Of a stretch of 64,000 nucleotides of DNA, positions 46,801-58,857 are shown piece by piece. The stretch is from assembly GCA_037176705.1 (NCBI GenBank), contig CM073886.1:496001-560000 (forward strand). The letters run 5' to 3'. The notes under the pieces were generated by a model. That model searched no databases. It saw nothing but the letters and a program-made list of their open reading frames with translations, and had not been told where the DNA came from. The DNA is from Molossus alvarezi. Lineage: Eukaryota; Chordata; Mammalia; Chiroptera; Molossidae. A program made the position numbers and the translations under genes. Position 1 is the stretch's first letter. Each line of letters begins with the position of its first letter.

Positions 46801-48270
46801 GGCTCCTCTGTCAGACCCATAGACTCCTCTTCTCTGGGCTCCTCTCTCAGACCCATGGTCTCTCTTCTTTGTGCTCCTCTCTCAAACCCAATGTCTCCCC
46901 TGCTCTGTGCTCCTCTCTCAGACCCATGGTGTCCCCTTCTCTTTGCTCCTCACTCAGACCCATGGTCTCCCCTGCTCTGTGCTCCTCTCTCAGACCCATA
47001 GTCTCCCCTGCTATGTGCTCCTCTCTCAGAACCATGGTCTCCTCTTCTCTGTGTTCCCCTTTCAGACCCATGGTCTCCCCTCTTCTGTGCTCCTCTCAGG
47101 CCCATGGTCTCCCATGCTCTGTGCTCCTCTCTGAGACCCATAGACTACTCTTCTCTGTGCCCCTCTCAGACCCATGGTCTGCTGAGCTCTGTTCTCCTCT
47201 CTCAGACCCATGGTCTCCCCTGCTCTGTGCTCCTCTCTCAGACCCATGGTCTCTCTTCTCTGTCTCCTCTCTCAGACCCATGGGATCCCCTGCTATTTGC
47301 TCCTCTCTCAGACACATTGTCTCCACTGGTCTTTGCTCCTCTCTCAGACCCATGGTCTCCCCTACTCTGTGCTCCTCTCTCACGCCCATGATCTCCTCTT
47401 CTCTGTGCTCCATTCAGACCGATGGTCTCCACTGCTCTGTGCTCCTCTCTCAGATCCATGGTCTCCCCTTCTATGCTCCTCTCTCAGACCGATGTTCTCC
47501 CTTGCTCTTTGCACCTCTATCAGAACCATGGTCCTCTGTTCTCTGGGCTCCTCTCAGAACTATGGTCTCCTTTTCTCTATGCTCCTCTCTGAGACCCATG
47601 GTCTCCCCTACTCTGTGCTCCTCTCTCAGTCCGATGGTCTCCCCTGCTCTTTGCACCTCTCTGAGACCCATAGTCTCCCCTGCTCTGTGCTCCTCTCTCA
47701 GACCCATGATCTCCTCTACTCTCTGGTCTGCTCAGACAATTGTCGCCCATGCTCTGTGCTCCTCTCTCAGTCCCCTAGACTCCGCTTTTCTGTGCCTCTC
47801 TCAGACCCATGGTCACACCTGATCTGTGCTCCTCCCTCAGACTCATGGTTTCCTCTTCTCTGTGCTTTTTTCTCAGACCCATGGTCTCCTTTTCTCTGGG
47901 CTCCTTTGTCAGACCATAGACTCCTCTTCTCTGGGCTCCTCTCTCAGACCCATGGTCTCCTGTTCTCTTTGCTACTCTCTCAGAGCCATGGGCTCCTTTT
48001 CTCTAGCTCCACTGTCAGACCCATGGTCTCCTCTTCTCTTTCCTCCTATCTCAGACCCATGGGCTCCTGTTCTTTGTGCTCCTCTCTCAGACCCATGGTC
48101 TCTCTTCTTTGTGCTCCTCTCTCAAACCCAATGTCTCCCCTGCTCTGTGCTCCTCTCTCAGACCCATGGTCTCCCCTGCTCTTTGCTCCTCTCTCAGACC
48201 CATGGACTCCCTTGCTCCGTGCTCCACTCTCAGACCCATAGACTCCTCTTCTCTGTGCCCGTCTCAGACC
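46801..48270 (+). repeat. Diverged array section with two copies of a CCCAATGTC module
   Basis: The module with TCTCTTCTTTGTGCTCC followed by CCCAATGTCTCCCC occurs at 46,887 and 48,127 (1,240 bp apart) and also at 29,411 and 31,019. The rest is irregular 32-36-bp units, with a run near 47,080-47,200 related to the P2 insertion. Nothing gene-like is present. Confidence 0.73.
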
Positions 48271-51200
48271 CATGGTCTCACCAGCTCTGTGGTCCTCTCT
48301 CAGACCCATGGTCTCCCCTGCTCTGTGCTCCTCTCTCAGACCCATGGTCTCCCCTGCTCTGTGCTCCTCACTCAGACCGAAGGTCTCCCCTGCTCTTTGC
48401 ACCTCTCTGAGACCCATGGTCTCCCCTACTCTGTCCACCTCTCTCAGACCCATTGTCTTCCCTGCTCTTTGCTCCTCTCTCAGACCAATGATCACCTCTT
48501 CTCTGTGCTCCATTCAGACCCATGGTCTCCACTGCTCTGTGCTCCTCTCTCAGACCCATGATCATCCCTCTTCTGTGCTCCTATCAGACCCATGGTCTCC
48601 CCTGCTGTGTGCTTCTCTCTCAGACCCATGGTCTCTCTTCTCTGTCTCCTCTCTCAGACCAATGGTCTCCCCTGCTCTTTGCTCCTCTCTCAGACACATG
48701 GTCTCTCTTCTCTGTCTCCTCTCTCAGACCAATGGTCTCCCCTACTCTGTGCTCCTCTCTCACACCCTTGATCTCCTCTTCTCTGTGCTCCTCTTTCATA
48801 CCCATAGACTCCACTTCGCTGTGCTCTCTCAGACCCATGTTCTCCCCAGCTGTGTGCTCCTCTTTCAGACCCATGGTCTTCTCTTCTCTGTGCTCCTCTC
48901 TCAGACCCATGGTATCCTCAGCTCTTTGCTCCTCACTCAGACCCATGGTCTCCTCTACTCTGTGCTCTGCTCTCACATCCATGGTCTCCCCTGGTCTTTG
49001 CTCCTCTCTCAGACCCATGGTCTCCCCTGCTCTTTGCCCCCCTCTTCGAACCATGGTCTCCTCTTCTCTGGGCTCCTCCTTCAGACCCATGGTCTCCCCT
49101 GCTCTTTGCTCCTCTCTCAGACCCATGGTCTCCCCTTCTCAGTGCTCCTATCTCAGACCCATGGTCTCCCCTGCTCTGTGCTCCTCGGCCAGAACTTGGT
49201 CTCCCCTGCTCTGTGCTCCTCCCATAGACACATGGTCTCCTCTTCTCTATGCTTCTCTCTCAGACCCATGGTCTTCCCTACTCTGTCCACTTCTCTCAGA
49301 CCCATTGTCTCCACTGTTCTTTGCTCCTCTTTCACACCCATGATCACCTCTTCTCTGTGCTCCATTCAGACCCATGGTCTCCCCAATTCTGTGCTCCTCT
49401 CTCAGACCCATGGCCTCCTCTTCTCTGTGCTCCTCTCTCAGACCCATGGTCTCCCATTCTCTGTGCTCCTCTCTGAGACCCATGGTATCCCCAGCTCTTT
49501 GCTCCTCTCTCAGACCCATGGTCTACCCTACTTTGTGCTCCTCTCTCAGATCCATGGTCTCCCCTGGTCTTTGCACCTCTCTCACACCCAAAGTCTCCCC
49601 TGCTCTTTGCACCTTTCTCAGAACCATGGTCTCCTCTTCTCTGGGCTCCTCCTTCAGACCCATGGTCTCCCCTGCTCTGTGCTCCTCTCCCAGAGCCATG
49701 GTCTCCCCTGCTTGTGCTCCTCTCTCAGAGCCATGGTCTCCTCTTCTCTGTGTTCCTCAATCAGACCCATGGCCTCCCTTTCTCAGTGCTCCTCTCTCAG
49801 ACCCATGGTCTTCCCTGCTCTGTGCTCCTTTCTCAGACTAATGGTCTCATCTTCTCTATGCTCCTCGTTCAGACCCATAGACTTCACTTCTCTGTGCCTC
49901 TCTCAGACCCATGGTCTCCCCATCTATGTGTTCCGCCCTCAGAAACATGGTCTCTTCTTCTCTGTGCCTCTCTCTCAGACCCATGGTATCCCCTACTCTG
50001 TCCACCTCTCTCAGACCCATGGTCTCCCCTGCTCTTTGCACCTCTCTCAGAACCATGGTCTCCTCTTCTCTGGGCTCCTCCGTCAGACCCATGGTCTCCC
50101 CTGCTCTGTGCTCCTCTCTCAGAGCCATGGTCTCCCCTCCTCTGTGCTCGTCTCTCAGAGCCATGGTATCCTCTTCTCTGTGTTCCGCCCTCAGACACAT
50201 AGTCTCTTATTCTCTGTGCCTCTCTCTCAGACCCATGGTCTCCCCTACTCTGTCCACCTCTCTCAGACCCATTGTCTCCCCTGCTCTTTGGTCCTCTCTC
50301 AGACCAATGGTCTCCCCTGCTCTGTTCTCCTGTGTCAGAACTTGGTCTCCCCTGCTCTGTGCTGCTCTCTCAGACCCATGGTCTCATCTTCTCTGTGCTC
50401 CTCTTTCAGACCCATAGACTCCTCTTCCTTGTGCCTCTCTCAGACCCATGGTCTCCCCTACTCTGTCCACCTCCTTCAGACCCATGGTCTCCCCTACTCT
50501 GTGCTCCTCTCTAACATCCATGACCTCCTCTTCTCTGTGCTCCATTCAGACCCATGGTCTCCACTGCTCTGTGCTCCTCACTCAGTCCCATGCTCTCCCC
50601 TGCTCTTTGCTCCTCTCTCAGACCCATGGTCTCCACTGCTCTTTGCTCTTATCTCAGAGCCATGGTCTCCCCTGCTGTGTGCTCCTCTCTCAGAGCCATG
50701 GTCTCCTCTTCTATGTGTTCCGCCCTCAGACACATGGTCTCTTCTTCTCTGTGCCTCTTCTCTCAGACCCATGGTCTCCCCTACTCTGTCCACCTCTCTC
50801 AGACCCATTGTCTCCCCTACTGTTTGCTCCTCTCTCAGACCCATGGTCTCCCCTGCTCTCTGCTACTCTGTCAGAACTTGGTCTCCCCTGCTCTGTGCTC
50901 CTCTCTCAGACCCATGGTCTCATCTTCTCTGTGCTCCTCTTTCAGACCCATAGACTCTTCTTCGCTGTGCCTCTCTCAGACCCATGGTCTCCCCTACTCT
51001 GTCTACCTCTCTCAGAACCATGGTCTCCACTCTCTTTGCTCCGCTCTCAGACCCATTGTCTCCCCTACTCTGTGCTCCTCTCTCACACCCATGATCTCCT
51101 CTTCTCTGTGCTCCATTCAGACCCATGGTCTCCACTGATCTGTGCTACTCTCTCAGAGCCATGGTCTCCTCTTCTCTGTGTTCCTCTCTCAGACCCTTGG

Positions 51201-54200
51201 TCTCCCCTTCTCAGTGCTCCTCTCTCAGACCCATGGTCTCCCCTACTCTGTGCTCCTCTCTCAGTCCCATCGCCTCTACTCTGTGCCCCTCTCTCAGATC
51301 CATTGTCTCCCCTGCTCTATGCTCCTGTCTCACAACCATGGTCTCTCTTCTCTGTGCTCCTCTGTCAGACCCATGGTCTCCACTGTTCTTTGCTCATCTC
51401 TCAGACCCATCGTCTCCCCTACTCTGTGCTCCTCTCTCACACCCATGATCTCCTCTTCTCTGTGCTCCATTCAGACCGATGGTCTCCACTGCTCTGTGCT
51501 CCTCTATCACATCCATGGTCTCCACTTCTTTGCTCCTCTCTCAACCCATGGTCTCTTCTTCTCTGTGTTCCTATCTCAGACCCATGGTCTCCCCTTCTTT
51601 GCTCCTCTCTCAGACCGATGGTCTCCCTTGCTCTTTGCTCCTCTCTCAGACCCATGGTCTCCCCTGCTCTGGGCTCCTCCTTCACACCCATGGTCTCCCC
51701 TGCTCTTTGCTCCTCTCTCAGAGCCATGGTCTCCTCTTCTCTGTATTCCTCTCTCAGACCCATGGACTCCACTTTTCAGTGCTCCTATCTCAGACCCATG
51801 GTCTCCCCTGCTCTGTGCTCCTCTGTCAGAACTTGGTCTCCCCTGCTCTGTGCTCCTCCCATACACACATGGTCTCCTCTTCTCTATGCCTCTCTCTCAG
51901 ACCCATGGTCTTCCCTACTCTGTCCACTTCTCTCAGACCCATTGTCTCCACTGCTCTTTGCTCCTCTCTCAGACCCATGATCACCTCTTCTCTGTGCTCC
52001 ATTCAGACCCATGGTCTCCACTGCTCTGTGCTCCTCTCTCAGACCCATGTTATCCCCTCTTCTGTTCTCCTCTCAGTCCCATGGTCTCCCATGCTCTTTG
52101 CACCTCTCTCAGACCTTGGTCTCCTTTTCTCTGTGCTCCTCTCTGAGACCCATCGTCTCCCCTACTCTGTGCTCCTCTCTGAGACCCATAGACTCCTCTC
52201 CTCTGTGCCCCTCTCAGACCCATGGTCTCCTGAGCTCTGTGCTCCTCTCTCAGACCCATGGTCTCCCCTGCTCTGTGCTCCTCTCTCACACCCATGGTCT
52301 CTCTTCTCTGTGCTCCTCTGTCAGACCCATGGTCTCCACTGTTCTTTGCTCATCTCTCAGACCCATCGTCTCCCCTACTGTGTGCTCCTCTCTCACACCC
52401 ATGATCTCCTCTTCTCTGTGCTCCATTCAGACCGATGGTCTCCACTGCTCTGTGCTCCTCTATCACATCCATGGTCTCCACTTCTTTGCTCCTTTCTCAG
52501 ACCGATGGTCTCCCTTGCTCTTTCCTCCTCTCTCAGACCCATGGTCTCTTCTTCTCTGTGTTCCTATCTCTGACCCATGGTCTCCCCTTCTTTGCTCCTC
52601 TCTCAGACCGATGGTCTCCCTTGCTCTTTGCTCCTCTCTCACACCCATGGTCTCCCCTGCTCTGTGCTCCTCTCTCAGACCCATGGTCTCATCTTCTCTG
52701 TGCTCCTCTTCAAACCCATAGACTCCTCTTCGCTGTGCCTCTCTCAGACCCATGGTCTCCCCAGCTCTGTGCTCCTCTCTCAGACCCATGGTCTCCTCTT
52801 CTCTGGGCTCCTCCTTCAGACCCATGGTCTCCCCTGCTCTGTTCTCCTCTCTCAGAGCCATGGTCTCCCCTGCTCTGTGCTCCTCTCTCAGAGCCATGGT
52901 CTCCTCGTCTCTGTGTTCCTCTCTCAGACCCATGGTCTCCTTTTCTCAGTGCTCCTCTCTCAGACCCATGGTCTTCCCTGCTCTGTGCTCCTTTCTCAGA
53001 CTAATGGTCTCATCTTCACTGTGCTCCTCTTTCAGACCCATAGACTCCACTTCTCTGTGCCCCTCTCAGACCCATGGTCTCCCCATCTAAGTGTTCCGCC
53101 CTCAGACACATGGTCTCTTCTTCTCTGTGCCTCTCTCTCAGACCCATGGTCTCCCCCACTCTGTCCACCTCTCTCAGACCCATGGTCTCCCCTGCTCTTT
53201 GCACCTCTCTCAGAACCATGGTCTCCTCTTGTCTGGGCTCCTCCTCAGACCCAAGGTCTCCCCTGCTCTGTGCTCCTCTCTCAGAGCCATGGTCTCCCCT
53301 GCTCTGTGCTCCTCTCTCAGAGTCATGGTCTCCTCTTCTCTGTGTTCCGCCCTCAGACACATAGTCTCTTCTTCTCTGTGCCTCTCTCTCAGACCCATGG
53401 TCTCCCCTACTCTGTCCACCTCTCTCAGACCCATTGTCTCCCCTGCTCTTTGCTCCTCTCTCAGACCCATTGTCTCATCTTCTCTGTGCTCCTCTTTCAG
53501 ACCCATAGACTCCTCTTCCCTGTGCCTCTCTCAGACCCATGGTCTCCCCAACTCTGTCCACCTACTTCAGACCCATGGACTCCACTGCTCTTTGCTCCTC
53601 TCTCAGACCCATGATCTGCTCTTCTCTGTGCTCCATTCAGACCCATGGTCTCCACTGCTCTGTGCTCCTCTCTCAGAGCCATGGTCTCCTATTCTCTGTG
53701 TTCCTCTCTCAGACCCTAGGTCTCCCCTTTTCTGTGCTCCTCTCTCAGACCCATGGTCTCCCCGACTCTGTGCTCCTCTCTCAGTCCCATCGCATCATCT
53801 TCTCTGTGCTCCTCTCTCAGACCCATGGTCTCCCCTGCTCTTTGCACCTCTCTGAGACCCATGGTCTCCCCTTCTCTGAGCTCCTCTCTCAGACCCATGA
53901 TCTCCTCTTCTCTCTGGTCCGCTCAGATCCATGGTCGCCCCTGCTCTGTGCTCCTCTCTCAAACCCATAGACTCCGCTTTTCTGTGCCTCTCTGAGACCC
54001 ATGGTCACCCCTGCTCTGTGCTCCTCTCTCAGACTCATGGTTTCCTCTTCTCTGTGCTCCTCTCTCAGACCCATGCTCTCCTTTTCTCTGGGCTCCTCTG
54101 TCAGACCCATAGACTCCTCTTCTCTGGGCTCCTCTCTCAGACCCATGGTCTCCTGTTCTCTTTGCTACTCTCTCAGACCCATGGGCTCCTGTTCTTTGTG

Positions 54201-57080
54201 CTCCTATCTCAGACCCATGATCTACTCTTCTCTGTGCTCCGCTCAGACCCATTGTCGTTCCTGCTCTGTCCTCCTCTCTCAGACCCATAGACTCCTCTTC
54301 TCTGTGCCCCTCTCAGACCCATGGTCTCCCCTTCTCTGTGCTCCTATCAGACTCATGGTTGCCTCTTCTCTGTGCTCCTCTCTCAGACCCATGGTCTCCT
54401 TTTCTCTAGGCTCCACTGTCAGACACATGGTCTCCTCTTCTCTTTGCTTCTATCTCAGACCCATGGGCTCCTGTTCTCTGTGCTCCTCTCTCAAACCGAT
54501 GGTCTCCCCTTCTCTGAGCTCCTCTCTCAGACCCATGGTCTCCCCTGCTCTGTGCTCCTCTCTCAGAAACATGGTTTCCACTGCTCTTTGCTCCTCTCTC
54601 AGACCCATGGTCTCCCCTGCTCCGTGCTCCACTCTCAGACCCATAGACTCCTCTTTTCTGTGCCCGTCTCAGACCCATGGTCTCACCAGCTCTCTGGTCC
54701 TCTCTCAGACCCATGGTCTCCCCTGCTCTGTGCTCCTCTCTCATACCCATGGTCTCCACTACTCTGTCCACCTCTCTCAGACCCATTGTCTCCCCTGCTC
54801 TTAGCACCTCTCTCAGACCCATGATCACCTCTTCTCTGTGCTCCATTCAGACCCATGGTCTCCCCTCTTCTGTGCTCCTCTCAGACCCATGGTCTCCCAT
54901 GCTTTTGCACCTTTCTCAGACCTTGGTCTCCTTTTCTCTGTGCTCCTCTCTCAGACCCATGGTCTCCCCTACTCTGTGCTCCTCTCTGAGACCCATAGAC
55001 TACTCTTCTCTGTGCCCCTCTCAGACCCATGTTCTGCTGAGCTCTGTGGTCCTCTCTCAGACCCATGGTCTCCCCTGCTGTGTGCTCCTCTCTCAGACCC
55101 ATGGTCTCTCTTCTCTGTCTCCTCTCTCAGACCCATGGATTCCCCTGGTCTGTACTCCTTCTCTCACACTTGATCTCCTCTTCTCTGTGCTCCATTCAGA
55201 CCGATGGTCTCCACTGCTCTGTGCTCCTCTCTCAGAACCATGGTCTCCCCTACTTTGCTCCTCTCTCAGACCGATGGTCTCCCTTGCTCTTTGCACCTCT
55301 CTCAGAACCATGGTCCTCTCTTCTCTGGGCTCCTCTCTCAGAACTATGGTCTCCTTTTCTCTATGCTCCTCTTTCAGACCCATGGTTTCTTCTTCTCTGT
55401 GTTCCTACCTCAGATCCATGGTCTCATCTTCTCTGTGCTCCTCTTTCGGACCCATAGACTCCTCTTCGCTGTGCCTCTCTCAGACCCATGGTATCCCCAG
55501 CTCTGTGCTCCTCTTTCAGACCCATGGTCTCCTCTTCTCTGTGCTCCTCTCTCAGACCCACGGCATCCTCAGCTCTTTGCTCCTCACTCAGACCCATGGT
55601 CTCCCATACTCTGTGCTCCTCTCTCAGACCCATGGTCTCCCCTTCTCAGTGCTCCTCTCTTAGACCCATGGTGTCCCCTGCTCTGTGCTCCTTTCTCAGA
55701 CTAATGGTCTCATCTTCTCTGTGCTCGTCTTTCAGACCCATAGACTCCACTTCTCTGTGCCCCTCTCAGACCCATGGACTCTCCATCTCTGTGTTCCGCC
55801 CTCAGACACATAGTCTCTTCCTCCCTTGCCACTCTCTCAGACCCATGGTCTCCCCTACTCTGTCCACCTCTCTCAGACCCATTGTCTCCCCTGCTCTTTG
55901 CTCCTCTCTCAGACCCATGGTCTCCCTTGCTCTGTGCTCCTCTGTCAGAACTTGGTCTCCCCTGCTCTTTGCTCCTCTCTCAGGCCCATGGTCTCCCCTA
56001 CTTTGTGCTCCTCTCTGAGACCCATAGACTCCTCTTCTCTGTGCACATCTCAGACCCATGGTCTCCCCAGCTCTGTGCTCCTCTCTCATACCCGTGGTCT
56101 CGCCTGCTCTGTGCTCCTCTCTCAGACCCATGGTCTCCCCTGCTCTTTGCTCCTCTCTCAGACCCATGGTCTCCCCTGCTCTTTGCTCCTCTCTCAGACC
56201 CATGGTCTCCACTGCTCTGTGCTCCTCTCTCAGAGCCATGGTCTCCTCTTCTATGTGTTCCGCCCTCAGACACATGGTCTCTTCTTCTCTGTGCCTCTCT
56301 CTCAGACCCATGGTTTCCCCTATTCTGTCCACCTCTCTCAGACGCATTGTCTCCCCTACTCTTTGCTCCTCTCTCAGACCCATGGTCTCCCCCGCTCTCT
56401 GCTCCTCTGTCAGAACTTGGTCTCCCCTGCTCTGTGCTCCTCTCTCAGACCCATGGTCTCATCTTCTCTGTGCTCCTCTTTCAGACCCATAGACTCTTCT
56501 TCGCTGTGCCTCTCTCAGACCCATGGTCTCCCCTAATCTGTCCAGCTCTCTCAGAACCATGGTCTCCACTACTCTTTGCTCCTCTCTCAGACGCATGGTC
56601 TCCCCTACTCTGTGCTCCTCTCACACCCATGATCTCCTCTTCTCTGTGCTCCATTCAGACCCATGGTCTCCACTGCTCTGTGATCCTCTCTCAGAGCCAT
56701 GGTCTACTCTTCTCTGTGTTCCTCTCTCAGACCCTTGGTCTCCCCTTCTCTGTGCTCCTCTCTCAGACCCATGGTCTCCCCTACTCTGTGCTCCTCTCTC
56801 AGTCCCATCGCCTCATCTCTGTGCTCCTCTCTCAGACCCATGGTCTCCCCTACTCTGTGCTCCTCTCTCACACCCATGATCTCCTCTTCTCTGTGCTTCA
56901 TTCAGACCCATGGTCTCCACTGCTCTGTGCTCCTCTCTCAGAGCCATGGTCTACTCTTCTCTGTGTTCCTCTCTCAGACACTTGGTCTCCCCTTCTCTGT
57001 GCTCCTCTCTCAGACCCATGGTCTCCCCTACTCTGTGCTCCTCTCTCAGTCCCATCGCCTCATCTCTGTGCTCCTCTCTC
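48271..57080 (+). repeat. Diverged mosaic section with TTCCGCCC modules
   Basis: Marked by a module containing TTCCGCCCTCAGA, then a TCTCTTCTTCTCTGTGCC unit and a CTCTGTCCACCTCTC unit. TTCCGCCC is at 49,931, 50,183, 50,719, 53,093, 53,345, 55,793 and 56,249. 49,720-50,300 is paralogous to 52,882-53,462 (offset 3,162); the 53.0-kb module recurs near 55.7 kb (offset 2,700); 50,700-51,300 resembles 56,230-56,830 (offset about 5.53 kb). Copies are clearly diverged. This is also where frame shifts by short units are most frequent. No unique sequence is present. Confidence 0.78.
51340..51540 (+). repeat. About 200-bp segment repeated at 52,296-52,496
   Basis: Offset 956. Both copies run from a CATGGTCTCTCTTCTCTG unit through a GACCCATCGTCTCCCCTACT unit to a unit with CATCCATGGTCTCCACTTC, and then diverge. 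The match is close, with rare substitutions such as ACTCTGTG against ACTGTGTG. Confidence 0.75.
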
Positions 57081-57088
57081 AGACCCAT
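56649..57088 (+). repeat. 247-bp duplication, second copy partial
   Basis: First copy 56,649-56,895 and second 56,896-57,088. Both start at a shortened CATTCAGACCC unit and include the ATGGTCTACTCTTCTCTG unit, the ACCCTTGG or ACACTTGG unit and the 33-bp CATCGCCTCATCTCTGTG unit. The first copy is 34+36+36+36+33+36+36 bp. The second breaks off after 193 bp into the ATGGTCGTTCC module. Confidence 0.85.
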
Positions 57089-57472
57089 GGTCGTTCCTGC
57101 TCTGTGCTCCTCTCTCAGACCCATAGACTCCTCTTCGCTGTGCCTCTCTCAGACCCATGTTCTCCCCAGTTGTGTGCTCCTCTTTCAGACCCATGGTCTC
57201 CTCTGCTCTGTGCTCCTCTCTCAGACCCATGGTATCCTCAGCTCTTTGCTCCTCACTCAGACCCATGGTCTCCTCTACTCTGTGCTCCACTCTCACATCC
57301 ATGGTCTCCCCTTTTCTGTGCTCCTCTCTCAGACCCATGGTCTCCCCTGCTCCGTGCTCCTCTCTCAGACCCATAAACTCCACTTCTCTGTGCCCCTCTC
57401 AGACCCATATTCTCCCCTGCTCTGTGCTCCTCTCTCAGACCCATCGTCTAGCCTACTCTTTGCTCCTCTCTC
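57080..57472 (+). repeat. About 390-bp segment repeated at 58,117-58,509
   Basis: Offset 1,037. Both copies run from the ATGGTCGTTCCTGC unit to the CATCGTCTAGCCT unit. The right edge is a single-base difference (CTACTC against CTGCTC) followed by loss of match. 57,450-57,701 in turn matches 56,353-56,604 at offset 1,097, so 57 kb is a patchwork of two sources. Confidence 0.82.
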
Positions 57473-57690
57473 AGACCCATGGTCTCCCCCGCTCTCTGCT
57501 CCTCTGTCAGAACTTGGTCTCCCCTGCTCTGTGCTCCTCTCTCAGACCCATGGTCTCATCTTCTCTGTGCTCCTCTTTCAGACCCATAGACTCTTCTTCG
57601 CTGTGCCTCTCTCAGACCCATGGTCTCCCCTAATCTGTCCAGCTCTCTCAGAACCATGGTCTCCACTACTCTTTGCTCCTCTCTCAGACG

Positions 57691-58684
57691 CATGGTCTCC
57701 CCTGCCCTTTGCAACTCTCTCTGAACCATGGTATCCTCTACCCTGGGTTCCTCTTCCAGACCCATGGTCCCCTCTTCTCTGTGCTCCTCTCTCAGACCCA
57801 TGGTCTCCTCTTATCTGTGTTCCTATCTCAGACCCATGGTCTCCACTTCTAGATGCTCCTCTCTCTCTGACCCATGTTCTCCCCGGCTCTGTGCTCCTCT
57901 CTCTGACCCATGGTCTCATCTTCTCCGTGCTCCTCTTTCAGACCCATAGACTCCTCTTCTCTGTGCCTCTCTCAGAATCATGGTCTCCACAGGTCTGTGC
58001 TGCTCTCTCAGACCCATGGTCTCCGCTTCTCTGTGCTCCTCTCTCAGAGCCATAGTCTCCCCTGCTCTCTGCTTCTATCTCAGACTCATGGTCTCCCCTG
58101 TTCTGTGCTCCTTTCTCAGACCCATGGTCGTTCCTGCTCTGTGCTCCTCTCTCAGACCCATAGACTCCTCTTCGCTGTGCCTCTCTCAGACCCATGTTCT
58201 CCCCAGTTGTGTGCTCCTCTTTCAGACCCATGGTCTCCTCTGCTCTGTGCTCCTCTCTCAGACCCATGGTATCCTCAGCTCTTTGCTCCTCACTCAGACC
58301 CATGGTCTCCTCTACTCTGTGCTCCACTCTCACATCCATGGTCTCCCCTTTTCTGTGCTCCTCTCTCAGACCCATGGTCTCCCCTGCTCCGTGCTCCTCT
58401 CTCAGACCCATAAACTCCACTTCTCTGTGCCCCTCTCAGACCCATATTCTCCCCTGCTCTGTGCTCCTCTCTCAGACCCATCGTCTAGCCTGCTCTTTGC
58501 TCCTCTCAGACCCATGGTCTCCCCTGCTCTGTGCTCCTCTCTCAGACCCATGGTCTCCCCTTCTCTGTGCTCCGCTCTCAGACCCATGGTCTCCATTGCT
58601 CTTTATTCCTCTCTCAGACCCATGGTCTCCCCTGCTCCGTGCTCCTCTCTCAGACCCATAAACTCCACTTCTCTGTGCCCCTCT
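57691..58684 (+). repeat. At least 994-bp block repeated at 63,007-64,000
   Basis: Offset 5,316. I found no difference in the stretches I compared, while sequence left of 57,691 and left of 63,007 differs. The second copy runs off the right end of the window, so the true length is unknown. The simplest reading is a tandem duplication with a 5,316-bp period (57,691-63,006 as first copy); conversion between separate blocks is the alternative. Confidence 0.87.
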
Positions 58685-58857
58685 CAGACCCATATTCTCC
58701 CCTGCTCTGTGCTCCTCTCTCAGACCCATCGTCTAGCCTGCTCTTTGCTCCTCTCAGACCCATGGTCTCCCCTGATCTGTGCTCCTCTCTCAGACCCATG
58801 GTCTCCCCTTCTCTGTGCTCCGCTCTCAGACCCATGGTCTCCATTGCTCTTTATTCC
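58362..58857 (+). repeat. 248-bp tandem duplication
   Basis: Two adjacent copies with CTCCGTGCTCC at 58,387 and 58,635. Each includes the CATAAACTCCAC unit, the CATCGTCTAGCC unit and the CTTTATTCC unit. Only rare substitutions separate them, for example CCCTGCTCTG against CCCTGATCTG near 58,770. The 63.6-64.0-kb copy contains the first part of the same unit order. Confidence 0.86.

Noticed and set aside
48272..50953. Longest open frame (about 893 codons, + strand), a candidate repeat protein
   Set aside because: It is the SSLRPMVSPALC-type phrase and its frame variants read through the array. Other frames on both strands are open over the same bases, and it changes phrase at 32-35-bp units. 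There is no promoter, domain or codon bias to support coding.
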